Both the position numbers and the translations under genes were made by a program. DNA of 6,484 nt, taken from assembly GCA_015494005.1 (NCBI GenBank), contig WGCB01000290.1, forward strand, positions 1 to 6,484, given 5' to 3'. Origin of the DNA: Caldilineaceae bacterium. Its GTDB lineage: Bacteria; Chloroflexota; Anaerolineae; Caldilineales; Caldilineaceae. The notes beneath the pieces are model-generated. The model saw nothing but the letters and a program-made list of their open reading frames with translations, was not told the DNA's origin and made no database searches. This document shows, piece after piece, positions 1-6,216 of the stretch (its first letter is position 1; each line of letters opens with the position of its first letter).

Positions 1-11
1 GAATTGTGCTT

Positions 12-76
12 GAGGGTGCATGCTAGCCTCCTTGGGTTGTGGTGAACACAAGTTTGCTAGCATGCCCCTCTTTTTT
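12..76 (+). terminator. Intrinsic terminator of a gene left of the window
   Basis: A left arm (12-27, containing GCATGCTAGC) pairs with a right arm at 56-70 (GCTAGCATGCCCCTC). This gives 15 base pairs with one bulged T, followed at once by six T residues (71-76). The long loop holds a second small stem, TTGTG/CACAA, around GTGAA, so the hairpin is nested. The T tract lies on the + strand, so the terminator serves a + strand transcript entering from before base 1. No coding sequence for that gene is visible in bases 1-11. Confidence 0.75.
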
Positions 77-119
77 CAAGTCCCAACCACGCTATTCTGT
101 ATACCTACCCTCACAACTA

Positions 120-148
120 TTGAGCCGAAAATAGGCTTCTAAACATTT
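120..148. repeat. IS630 terminal inverted repeat, left
   Basis: The outer 13 bases (TTGAGCCGAAAAT) and the inner 10 bases (CTAAACATTT) match the right end exactly, separated by six unrelated bases (AGGCTT here). Identity is therefore 23 of 29. The CTA at 139-141 is the complement of the transposase TAG stop codon, so the gene ends inside this repeat. Confidence 0.9.
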
Positions 149-1148
149 GTGTCCAACTGAGCTTGGCGGAAAAAGCTCTGAATCAGATGCGATTTGTATC
201 GCAGACGAGCAATGGCCTTACGCAGTTCCCGGCGCAGCTCATCCAGATCTCGGCAGCAGAGATTGGCCAACTCCACCCGTTTGAGATAGCGCCAGACTCC
301 TTCATCCGGGTTGAGGTCAGGCGCATAGCCCGGCAACCGTTCCAGATGCAGCCGTTGGGCCGCTCCTTCCCGCAAGAACTGTTTCACCGCCTGCCCCCGG
401 TGAGCGGCCAGGCCGTCCCAGATGAGCAGGAGCTTGCCTGGGATATGGTGCAGCAGATGCTGGAGAAACCGGACGATGTGCCGGCCGTTGAAGGCCCGCG
501 CCTGCACCCAGGTGTAGAGCTGGCCAGCCGGTGTAATGGCACTGATGGCGGAGAGATGGCGCCAAGGCGGGTATTTGAGCACGGGTGTCCGGCCTTGAGG
601 GGCCCAGGTGGTGACGGCGGCAGGCAGCAGGTAGAACCCGGCTTCGTCTACGAAGACGATGGTGCGTTTCTCGGCCGCGGCTTTTTTTCAGACCGGGCCA
701 GGTCTCGGTTCGCCAGGCCGCAATGGCCGCCTCATCCCGTTGGCTAGCCCGGGTGACCGGCTTCTGCGGGCTCCAGCCCAGCTTGCGCAAGATGTTGCCC
801 ACCTGCTGGGGGGTGTAAGTGACGCCGAACTCCCGTTGGATGACCTTGGCCACCCGAGGTCGGGTCCAGACATCGCCCCGAAACTCGTGGGCCTCGGCCC
901 CCCTGCTCCAGCAAGGCGAGCAGCTGCTTCAATTCTGCCGGAGTCAAGCGCGGTTTGGCTCCAGGCGGTTTCCGTCGGTAGAGCCCTTGGATGCCCTCTT
1001 CGGCCACCCGTTTGAACCACTGACTGACGGCGCCAGGGGTCACGCCCAGGGCTTCGGCGATGCGAGCCGCTTTCCAGCCTTGCTGTTTCAGTTCCCAGGC
1101 ACGCAATCGGCGTGCCTCTCGCCAATCTTCTGGTTGCTTGTTTGTCAT
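139..1148 (-). pseudogene. IS630-family transposase, two +1 frameshifts
   Basis: DDE-type transposase that would cut and join the IS ends. The start is the ATG at 1148. An N-terminal helix-turn-helix part reads GWKAARIAEALGVTPGAVSQ, followed by the second winged-helix region (GVTYTPQQVGNILRKLGWSP). The catalytic core shows FVDEAGFYLLP (first Asp), LLLIWDGLAAHRG (second Asp) and YAPDLNPDEGVWRYLK (Glu). The chain crosses three reading frames. The first break is at a run of six G on the minus strand (complement of the C run near 898-903), the second at a run of seven A (complement of the T run near 682-688). Removing one base from each run gives one uninterrupted frame of 335 codons plus a TAG stop, the usual size for this family. 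Alternatives to decay are homopolymer sequencing errors or slippage-based expression. No other internal stop was seen in the joined frame. Confidence 0.85.
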
Positions 1149-1154
1149 GTGGGA

Positions 1155-1160
1155 AGTATA
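1155..1160 (-). promoter_or_regulatory. Possible -10 box of the transposase
   Basis: On the minus strand TATACT lies six bases upstream of the transposase ATG, so any transcript would have almost no leader. No convincing -35 hexamer is seen at 17-18 bases upstream, where the sequence runs into the right terminal repeat. There is also no Shine-Dalgarno sequence before the ATG. This fits the weak, nearly leaderless expression common in insertion sequences, but the call rests on one hexamer. Confidence 0.25.
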
Positions 1161-1175
1161 CCTCGCAACGTACCA

Positions 1176-1204
1176 AAATGTTTAGCTTGTAATTTTCGGC
1201 TCAA
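1176..1204. repeat. IS630 terminal inverted repeat, right
   Basis: Read on the minus strand this gives TTGAGCCGAAAAT, six bases TACAAG, then CTAAACATTT. It mirrors the left repeat except for the six central bases, none of which match. Two conserved blocks around a variable spacer suggest two separate transposase contacts, as in other IS630/mariner ends; that functional reading is inference. Confidence 0.9.
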
Positions 1205-1211
1205 TAACCGC

Positions 1212-1364
1212 ACCTACGCTGGCGGTGCCTCGACGGTGCAGTCGTGCGGTTGCAAACCCCACCTACGCTGGCGGTGCCTCGACGGTGCAGTCGTGCGGTT
1301 GCAAACCCCACCTACGCTGGCGGTGCCTCGGCAGTGCAGTCGTGCGGTTACAAACCGCACCTAC
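1212..1364. repeat. 49-bp tandem repeat, three copies plus stub
   Basis: Three consecutive 49-bp units start with ACCTACGCTGGCGGTGCC (1212-1260, 1261-1309, 1310-1358), followed by the first six bases of a fourth. Units 1 and 2 are identical; unit 3 differs at four positions. Unit 3 and the following bases hold a perfect hairpin, GTGCGGTT-ACA-AACCGCAC (1342-1360), and the earlier units carry a one-mismatch version. There are no unique spacers, so this is not a CRISPR array. It lies only seven bases from the IS630 right end and fills most of the 1207-1465 gap ahead of the acidic gene. Confidence 0.9.
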
Positions 1365-1465
1365 AATGTTTGGTGCTCTACGAGAAGCCCATCACCATCC
1401 CCACTCGGATGATCGTTTTCGGGCCGGAGGAAGGTCAGGAGTGAGGAGAAGTAGGAGCTCATACG

Positions 1466-1921
1466 ATGCAGCGAGAGAACAACGAAGCCCAAGACGAGCT
1501 GGGTCTGCACCACGAGTTGACGGACGAGCTTTTCCAGGAGCTGGTGGAGGAGGTGGCTGGCCAACGGGTGATGAGCGTGGCCTTGTGGGAGGAGTCCCTG
1601 GTCGATGAGGCAGAAGAGGGACCGATCCCCCCGGAAGAGCGCACAGTCTTCGACCTGGACCTCTACCTGGAAAACCACCGCTACCTGGAACTCTACGGCG
1701 TCCAGGCCTACCGCAGCCCGGAAGCGGATCCCTTGCAAGGCTTGGAAGGGCTTGGTAGAATAATGGCAGACCTGGTGGAAAAGGGTCTCTGGCTGGAAGA
1801 GGTGGCCACCGACCAGGAGGAACGGTTGGTTCTGGTCCTGACCCACCGGCACGAGCCCCAGCTCTACCTGAACGTGGCCGGTTGGGTCCTGGAGGAGTGG
1901 GAGAGCCTGCCGGAGGATTAG
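1466..1921 (+). CDS. Very acidic 151-aa protein, function unknown
   Basis: I do not recognise a family. The ATG at 1466 has AGGAG eight bases upstream (1453-1457), which supports this start. The protein is strikingly acidic, with about 38 Asp/Glu against about 9 Lys/Arg in 151 residues. The first half (residues 1-60) is glutamate-rich and probably helical, with ELTDELFQELVEEV. The second half has alternating hydrophobic stretches (FDLDLYLENHRYLELYG, RLVLVLTHRHEPQLYLNV) that look like beta strands of a small soluble domain. There is no signal peptide, membrane helix or cysteine. It is followed 84 bp later by a membrane protein gene on the same strand, so co-transcription is possible. G/C-rich third positions match its neighbours, which supports a real gene. 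Confidence 0.75.
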   Translation: MQRENNEAQDELGLHHELTDELFQELVEEVAGQRVMSVALWEESLVDEAEEGPIPPEERTVFDLDLYLENHRYLELYGVQAYRSPEADPLQGLEGLGRIMADLVEKGLWLEEVATDQEERLVLVLTHRHEPQLYLNVAGWVLEEWESLPED

Positions 1922-2005
1922 CAGAGGATCAGCAATCGTCACGACGAATTGTCCAAACACCCAGTCACCACCACATTGCCGAAGGCAAAGGGGGAGGAAA
2001 GCGCC

Positions 2006-2557
2006 ATGATCTTGTTGAGCACTATGAGTGCGACTCGTTCCAACACCAACCGCTGGTTGGTCGCCGTCTACGCGGGGATCATCAGCGGCGTGGCCGCGCT
2101 GGCCATGGTTCTGCTGGTCAACGTGCCCGTGCTGTGGGTCCTGGCTGGCCTGCTCATCGGCGTCGGCCCTGTGCTGGGCTACGATCTGGCCCGGGGCCAG
2201 GTGGGCGCCAACCGCAAGCCCATCATCGCCGGCATCCTGGGCATGATCTTTTTCGTCCTTGGTCTCGTCCCCCTGATCATCCCGGAAGCGGCCCTGGCCG
2301 TGCCCATCCTGGTGGTGGTGGCCGGGCTCCTGTCGGTGATCCTCTGGCCCATCGTGGTGGGCGCCATGAGCTCGGAGCACTCCATCGGCCGCCTCTTCCT
2401 GGGCAGCATCCTGGGGCTGATCATCGGCCTGGCGGTGGTCCTCTGGGTGGTGGCGCCGATGATGGGGCAGAACCCGGGCTGGATCAGCACCGGCGTGGTC
2501 ATCTTCTGGGTCCTGTGGGGGGCCGCTTGCGGCGCTTTCATGGGCGGCTCCCAGTAG
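2006..2557 (+). CDS. Six-helix integral membrane protein, function unknown
   Basis: This 183-aa protein is almost entirely hydrophobic. Predicted membrane segments by eye are residues 17-38, 41-60, 72-92, 97-119, 130-151 and 160-180. The only longer polar stretches are the N-terminus (SATRSNTNR), the loop ARGQVGANRK (62-71) and the loop MSSEHSIGR (121-129). The positive loop 62-71 suggests a cytoplasmic face. The frame is open upstream to a TTG at 1949, but the ATG at 2006 is chosen because GGGGGAGGAAA ends five bases before it, a strong ribosome-binding site. There are no catalytic motifs, so it may be a channel, an anchor or a partner. The gene is 48 bp upstream of the M28 peptidase gene, which itself carries hydrophobic inserts, so joint action at the membrane is plausible but inferred. 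Confidence 0.8.
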   Translation: MILLSTMSATRSNTNRWLVAVYAGIISGVAALAMVLLVNVPVLWVLAGLLIGVGPVLGYDLARGQVGANRKPIIAGILGMIFFVLGLVPLIIPEAALAVPILVVVAGLLSVILWPIVVGAMSSEHSIGRLFLGSILGLIIGLAVVLWVVAPMMGQNPGWISTGVVIFWVLWGAACGAFMGGSQ

Positions 2558-2562
2558 CGGGC

Positions 2563-2583
2563 GCGGACCGAAGTTCGGTCTGC
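2563..2583. repeat. Intergenic palindrome between membrane protein and peptidase genes
   Basis: A nearly perfect palindrome centred on 2573: GACCGAA-G-TTCGGTC (2566-2580), extending to 10-base arms if one G-T pair is allowed. In RNA it would form an eight-pair stem with an AAGTT loop. No T run follows, so it is not a standard terminator. It could be a small dispersed repeat, an operator, or a stem that tunes mRNA stability between the two genes. Confidence 0.5.
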
Positions 2584-2605
2584 CGGTCCAGAGCGGGAAG
2601 ACAAC

Positions 2606-3778
2606 ATGAATAACGACTCTTTTGGACAGCGGGCGTACGAACACGCCCGCTGGTTGCTTGAGAACATCGGCGCCCGGGGCAGCACCACCCCTCAGGAGAA
2701 GGCCGCGGCCGACTATGTGAAGGAGCAGTTGATCGCCCTGGGCCTGGCCCCCCAGGTGGAGCCCTTCTGCTCCCCCACCTCGGCCTGGCGCCCCTTCGCG
2801 GTGATCACCGGCCTCTCTCTGCTGGGCAAGTGGCTCTTCATCCGAGGCGGAAGCCGGAGCCGCCTGGCCGGGCTGGGGGCCAACCTCCTGGCCAGCTTCT
2901 GGGCCATCCGGGAGATCGACCTGGAGGACACCCCGCTGCGTTGGCTCCTGCCCAATGGACCCAGCCGCAATGTCTGGGCCCGGATCCCGCCCGCCTATGG
3001 GACGGCCCGCAAGCGGGTGGTGCTCCTGGGCCACCTGGACACCCATCGCAGTCCCTGGATCTTCCAGACCGAGGCCCGCACCCGCTGGTTTCATCGCATC
3101 GTCCAGGCTGGATTTGCCAGTTTGGGCCTCAGTCTGGTATTGATGGTGGTGGGCCTGATCTACAGACGCCTGCCCAAGTGGCTCTGGATCCCGCCCATCC
3201 TGGCCGAGCTGGCCTCCCTGGCGCTGGACCTGGACGCGGACCGCAGCCCCTACTCCCCGGGCGCCAACGACAACGCCAGCGCGGTGGGCAGCGTCCTGGC
3301 CCTGGCCGAGCATCTGGCGGCCCATCCCCTGCCCGAGACGGAGGTGTGGGTGCTCTTCACCGGCTGCGAGGAGGTGGGCTGCTACGGCATGCGGGCGTTC
3401 CTGGCCCAGCACGAAACGGAGCTGAAGGCCCTGCCCACCTACTTCTTCGACTTCGAGATGACCGGTGTGGGCGACCTGGCCTACGTGGTGGACGAGGGAC
3501 TGCTCATCCGCCACACCTATTCGCCCGTCCTCCGTCGCCTGGCCGAGGAGGTGAGCCGGGAGGCGCCGGGGCTGCAGGCTCGCCCTCAGCACGCCGGGGC
3601 CTACGGCGAGTCCCTGGTCATCCACAAGGCCGGCTACCACACCATCACGGTCAATTCTCTGTTGCCTGGGAACAAGGCCGCCTACTGGCACCAGATGGCC
3701 GACACCATCGACAAGCTGGATCCCCAGGCCTTGGACAGGGGCTGCCGCTTTGTCCTGGAGATGGCCAAGCGAGTCTAG
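2606..3778 (+). CDS. M28-family zinc metallopeptidase with membrane-type inserts
   Basis: A 390-aa protein with the full motif series of the M28 (aminopeptidase Y / bacterial leucyl aminopeptidase-like) di-zinc peptidases. GHLDT has His143 (zinc) and Asp145. SPGANDNASAVGS has Asp222, the bridging ligand. TGCEEVGCYG has Glu255 (general base) and Glu256 (zinc). FFDFEM has Asp282 and YWHQMADTIDKL has His362. All expected metal and catalytic residues are present, so it should be active, removing N-terminal residues from peptides or acting on a related amide. Unusual are hydrophobic stretches at about residues 61-80 and 86-101, ahead of the first motif, and at 162-207, between the first and second zinc motifs. 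They suggest a membrane-anchored enzyme. No signal peptide is seen. The start is the ATG with GGGAAG upstream, a modest ribosome-binding site. The six-helix membrane protein gene lies directly upstream. Confidence 0.88.
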   Translation: MNNDSFGQRAYEHARWLLENIGARGSTTPQEKAAADYVKEQLIALGLAPQVEPFCSPTSAWRPFAVITGLSLLGKWLFIRGGSRSRLAGLGANLLASFWAIREIDLEDTPLRWLLPNGPSRNVWARIPPAYGTARKRVVLLGHLDTHRSPWIFQTEARTRWFHRIVQAGFASLGLSLVLMVVGLIYRRLPKWLWIPPILAELASLALDLDADRSPYSPGANDNASAVGSVLALAEHLAAHPLPETEVWVLFTGCEEVGCYGMRAFLAQHETELKALPTYFFDFEMTGVGDLAYVVDEGLLIRHTYSPVLRRLAEEVSREAPGLQARPQHAGAYGESLVIHKAGYHTITVNSLLPGNKAAYWHQMADTIDKLDPQALDRGCRFVLEMAKRV

Positions 3779-3892
3779 GCAGGGACGAATGGGGAGTGGC
3801 GAGCGGGGGATGCGCTCGAGGGATCTTGCCGCTTCCCGGACGTCTTTCCCGGGACCTGTCTGTCGAACACCCGGACTGTCCGTTCACCTTCC
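3779..3892. promoter_or_regulatory. Leader of the pucR-like gene with two hairpins
   Basis: This 114-bp gap has two small stems: CGAGCG/CGCTCG (3800-3818) and TCCCGG/CCGGGA (3834-3854). Neither is followed by a T run, so no classical terminator closes the peptidase gene here. No convincing -35/-10 pair was found. PucR/CdaR-type regulators often control themselves or neighbours, so an operator here is conceivable, but no repeat of a known site is recognised. Confidence 0.35.
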
Positions 3893-5551
3893 ATGCACCA
3901 CACACTGACTGCCTTGAAAGACGTGCTGCGCCTGGCCCTGCCCCAGGAGACCCGCATCCTCTGGGGGGAGGATCAGCTGGGCCGGCCGGTCACCTGGGCC
4001 ATCACCCTGCGTCCCAATCCGCCTGCCTTCCCCAAGCTGGAGGGAGGCGAGCTGGCCCTGGTCCACATGGACGACCTGCGGGCTCTGGACCCCTTGGCCC
4101 GACTGGACCGGGTGGTGCGGGAGCTGCATCTGGCCCAGGTGGCGGCCATCGCCGTGGTGGGGCCGGTGAGCGACCAGGCCATCCACGCCGCGGAGCAACA
4201 GGGCATGCCCCTCCTCGCCCTGCCGGACACGACCAGCCTGGTCCAGGTGGAGCGGCGGGTCATCCGCCTCATCGTGGATCGGGAGGGCTACATTGCCCAG
4301 CGCATGGCCGAGCTGCAGCGCACGCTCACCCAGATCGAGCTCCACGGCGGGGATCTGGACGAGATCGCCGCCGCCCTGGCCAGTTTTGCCCAGCAGCCGG
4401 TCCTCTTTCTGGACGAGTCCGGGCAGATCAGTGCCCAGGCCGGGCTGGAGAGTTTCCCAGAGCACCGGCGCAAACAGCTCCTGGCCCAGCTCCCCAACGT
4501 GATGACCTTGCGCAGCTGGGCGGCTTCGATCCGACAGGAGGAAGCGGAGCGCATGGTGGGGCTCCTGGAGCTGACCACGGATGCGGTCCCGGATCGACCG
4601 GGGCAGCTGGTGGTGGCGCCGGTGTTGGCTGGGGAACGGGTGCGAGGCTACTGTCTGCTGCTGCGCAACCACGGTCACCCCGGGGAGGCCACGCCGGGCA
4701 TCTTCGAGAGCCAGGTGGCCCGTCACGGCGCAGCGGCTGCGGCCCTGGAGTGGACCCGGAAACACGCGGTGGGTGTAGCCCAGGAGCGCATGCGCGCCGC
4801 CTTCTTGGACGAGCTGCTGGCCAGCCCCATCGCGGACGAAGCCGCCTGGATCCAGCGAGGCGAGTCCCTGGGCTACGCCATGGCGGAGCCCCACGCCGCC
4901 TGGATCGTCCAGGCCAGCCGGGTGCCCGATTGGCCCGAGCCTCTCCTGCGCTTCGCAGAGGAGCAGCGAGTGCAGGTTCCTCTCAGCCAGCGCCGGGAGG
5001 GGACAGTGGTCTTCTGGCCCACGGGCCATCCCAAGAGCGCTCGAGGGCTGAAGCCCGTGGCCAGCCTCCTGGCGGAACAGCTGGCGTCCCTGGCGCCGGA
5101 AGCCCCAATCCACATCGGCATCGGGCGGCCCGCGCTGGGCCCGGCTCAGTGGCTGCGCAGCCTGGAGCAGGCCCGGGAGAGCTGGCACATGGGGGCCGTG
5201 GGCATGGCCGGGCCTGTCACCTACTTCGGCGACCTGGGGCTCTACAAGCTGCTCACTTCCTTGAGCCAGAGCGCCGAAGCGGCCCGCCATTTCCGCAAGA
5301 CCATCCAGCCCCTCCTGGAACACGATCAGCGGCGGGGCTCCGAGCTGGTGGACACCCTGGCCGCATTCTTCCACTGCCACGGGAACCTGAGCCAGACCGC
5401 GGCCCGGCTGCACATCCACCGCAACACCCTGGCCTACCGGCTGGAGCAGATCGCGTCCATCACCCAGCTGGATCTGAACGATCCCGATGCCCGCTTCGCG
5501 CTGCAGCTGGCCCTGAAACTGCTCCCCATCTTGAAACGGGATCGCCGATAG
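3893..5551 (+). CDS. PucR/CdaR-family transcriptional regulator
   Basis: A 552-aa cytoplasmic DNA-binding regulator with the three-part PucR layout. Residues 1-130 match the PucR N-terminal (purine-catabolism regulator-like) domain, with LPQETRILWGEDQLGRPVTW, LEGGELALVH and a segment GMPLLALP. Residues about 150-290 resemble a GAF-like sensory region (QQPVLFLDESGQIS, GQLVVAPVLAGERVRGYCLL). Residues about 300-450 carry the degenerate GGDEF-like region typical of CdaR relatives (GIGRPALGPAQWLRSLEQAR, FGDLGLYKLL). The C-terminus (481-546) is the PucR helix-turn-helix, with GNLSQTAARLHIHRNTLAYR. Family members respond to small metabolites, for example in purine, sugar-acid or amino-acid use; the ligand here cannot be read. 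The ATG is chosen because the N-terminal domain begins directly after it, although no Shine-Dalgarno sequence precedes it. It lies downstream of the M28 gene on the same strand and converges with the response-regulator operon. Confidence 0.9.
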   Translation: MHHTLTALKDVLRLALPQETRILWGEDQLGRPVTWAITLRPNPPAFPKLEGGELALVHMDDLRALDPLARLDRVVRELHLAQVAAIAVVGPVSDQAIHAAEQQGMPLLALPDTTSLVQVERRVIRLIVDREGYIAQRMAELQRTLTQIELHGGDLDEIAAALASFAQQPVLFLDESGQISAQAGLESFPEHRRKQLLAQLPNVMTLRSWAASIRQEEAERMVGLLELTTDAVPDRPGQLVVAPVLAGERVRGYCLLLRNHGHPGEATPGIFESQVARHGAAAAALEWTRKHAVGVAQERMRAAFLDELLASPIADEAAWIQRGESLGYAMAEPHAAWIVQASRVPDWPEPLLRFAEEQRVQVPLSQRREGTVVFWPTGHPKSARGLKPVASLLAEQLASLAPEAPIHIGIGRPALGPAQWLRSLEQARESWHMGAVGMAGPVTYFGDLGLYKLLTSLSQSAEAARHFRKTIQPLLEHDQRRGSELVDTLAAFFHCHGNLSQTAARLHIHRNTLAYRLEQIASITQLDLNDPDARFALQLALKLLPILKRDRR

Positions 5552-5596
5552 GGCGAAAGCTCGTGCGCCCACGGGGCTGGCACAGGAAAATCCAGG

Positions 5597-5628
5597 CAAA
5601 CAGAAAGGGCCTCCCGTGTGGGAGGCCC
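5597..5628 (-). terminator. Intrinsic terminator of the STAS/response-regulator operon
   Basis: A perfect nine-pair stem, GGGCCTCCC (5607-5615) with GGGAGGCCC (5620-5628), and a four-base loop. On the minus strand it is followed by TTTCTGTTTG, a usable U-rich tail. The + strand side has no T run, so it mainly serves the minus-strand operon coming from the right. It might also block read-through structurally from the pucR-like gene, whose end (5551) is 55 bp away and has no terminator of its own. Confidence 0.75.
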
Positions 5629-5661
5629 AGTTCATGGGGGAAGAATTCGCGGAGAAAACAG

Positions 5662-5774
5662 CTAGTGCCTTGTCACGCCTGAAATGATGGGTAGGTTTGT
5701 AGTAACCGCTTCAGCGGCAGCACGGCTAAAGCCGTTACTACAAACCCGTCAAAATACGCTTGACGAGACACTAG
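5662..5774. repeat. MITE-like inverted-repeat element, about 113 bp
   Basis: The whole stretch is one large imperfect inverted repeat. The outer arms CTAGTGCCTTGTCACG (5662-5677) and, inverted, CTAGTGTCTCGTCAAG (5759-5774) match at 13 of 16 positions. The inner arms GGTTTGTAGTAAC (5694-5706) and GTTACTACAAACC (5734-5746) pair perfectly. Two mini-hairpins, CCGCTTCAGCGG and CGGCTAAAGCCG, sit in the centre, so single-stranded DNA or RNA could fold as a T shape. The left half has a four-base insertion (TAGG) relative to the right. Both ends carry CTAG, compatible with a TA or CTAG target duplication. It has no coding capacity and would need a transposase in trans. It overlaps the stop codon of the response regulator. 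Confidence 0.75.
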
Positions 5775-6208
5775 GTCTTGCTTTTCTCCAGGGCTTTTTC
5801 GATCTGTTGAAGCAGTTGTTGGCGGCTGAAGGGTTTGTCCAGATGGTAGATGTTGGGCTCGCTCACCAGCTCCCGCAGCTCACTGGAGACGTTGCGGTCC
5901 AGCGCGGTGAGGAAGATGATGGGCACCTGGGCCGTGGCGGGATCGGCACGCAGGCGCTTGGCCACCTCCACGCCGGAGATGTCGGGCATCATCACGTCCA
6001 GGGTCATGACGTCCGGGATGCGCTGGCTGATGGCCTCCAGAGCCGCGCTGCCGTTCATCACCACCTCGATCTCGAAACCTGCTCGCCCCAGCATAGCGCT
6101 GATCATGCGACAGAGCAAGGGTTCATCGTCCACGACGAGGACATAGGGCTTTCTGGGGGAGTCGTTCTCGCCGAAGTTCGTCTCGCCTACGGACAGGGCA
6201 GCAGTCAT
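5771..6208 (-). CDS. Single-domain response regulator (CheY-like receiver)
   Basis: A 145-aa protein consisting of one receiver domain after a 20-residue polar N-terminal extension. Key residues are all present: Asp27-Asp28 in VLVVDDEP (metal-binding pocket), Asp71 in TLDVMMPDISG (phospho-acceptor), Thr101 in FLTA and Lys125 in LDKPF. There is no output domain, so it should act through protein-protein contact or as a phosphate relay. The ATG at 6208 is preceded by AGGAGG, five bases from the start. That ribosome-binding site overlaps the stop codon of the STAS gene eight bases upstream, which suggests translational coupling and equal dosage. The STAS pairing points to a partner-switching or phosphorelay module. 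The cognate kinase is not in the window. The gene ends at a TAG inside the MITE-like element. Confidence 0.92.
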   Translation of the reverse strand: MTAALSVGETNFGENDSPRKPYVLVVDDEPLLCRMISAMLGRAGFEIEVVMNGSAALEAISQRIPDVMTLDVMMPDISGVEVAKRLRADPATAQVPIIFLTALDRNVSSELRELVSEPNIYHLDKPFSRQQLLQQIEKALEKSKT

Positions 6209-6216
6209 TGTTCCTC

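Larger units (their letters stand above)
120..1204 (-). mobile_element. IS630-family insertion sequence, complete ends
   Basis: This is a 1085-bp element bounded by imperfect 29-bp terminal inverted repeats (120-148 and 1176-1204). A TA dinucleotide lies directly outside each end (118-119 and 1205-1206), matching the TA target duplication typical of the IS630/Tc1-mariner group. One minus-strand transposase fills almost the whole element, and its stop codon lies inside the left repeat. Both ends look intact, but the transposase reading frame is broken twice, so the copy is probably inactive or can move only if a full-length transposase is supplied or restored. Seen: the repeats, the TA sites and the transposase motifs. 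Inferred: the activity state. Confidence 0.9.

Noticed and set aside
163..1015. Plus-strand open frames across the IS element
   Set aside because: They are antisense to the transposase, whose motifs and terminal repeats fix the minus strand as coding.
1212..1364. Possible CRISPR array
   Set aside because: The units are directly adjacent with no unique spacers, and no cas genes are nearby.
1949..2005. TTG start extending the membrane protein by 19 residues
   Set aside because: The ATG at 2006 has a strong ribosome-binding site five bases upstream, while the TTG has none and the extension is polar and featureless.
1361..3691. Long minus-strand open frame (776 codons)
   Set aside because: It runs antisense to three well-supported + strand genes, its composition is low-complexity His/Gly/Gln-rich, and it shows no domain motif. 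It is a shadow frame of GC-rich coding DNA.
3800..3854. Hairpins after the M28 gene as its terminator
   Set aside because: The stems are only six pairs each and no T run follows on either strand.
5551..5570. GGGCG/CGCCC stem at the end of the PucR gene as a terminator
   Set aside because: It has only five pairs, a ten-base loop and no T tract.
3884..5635. Minus-strand open frame of 583 codons opposite the PucR gene
   Set aside because: The PucR frame shows all family domains and the antisense frame shows none. The terminator and intergenic gap also fall inside it.
2830..5682. Long + strand open frame (950 codons)
   Set aside because: It overlaps the M28 and PucR genes in another frame, is Pro/Gly/Ala/Arg-rich without motifs and crosses an intergenic gap. 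It is a GC artefact.
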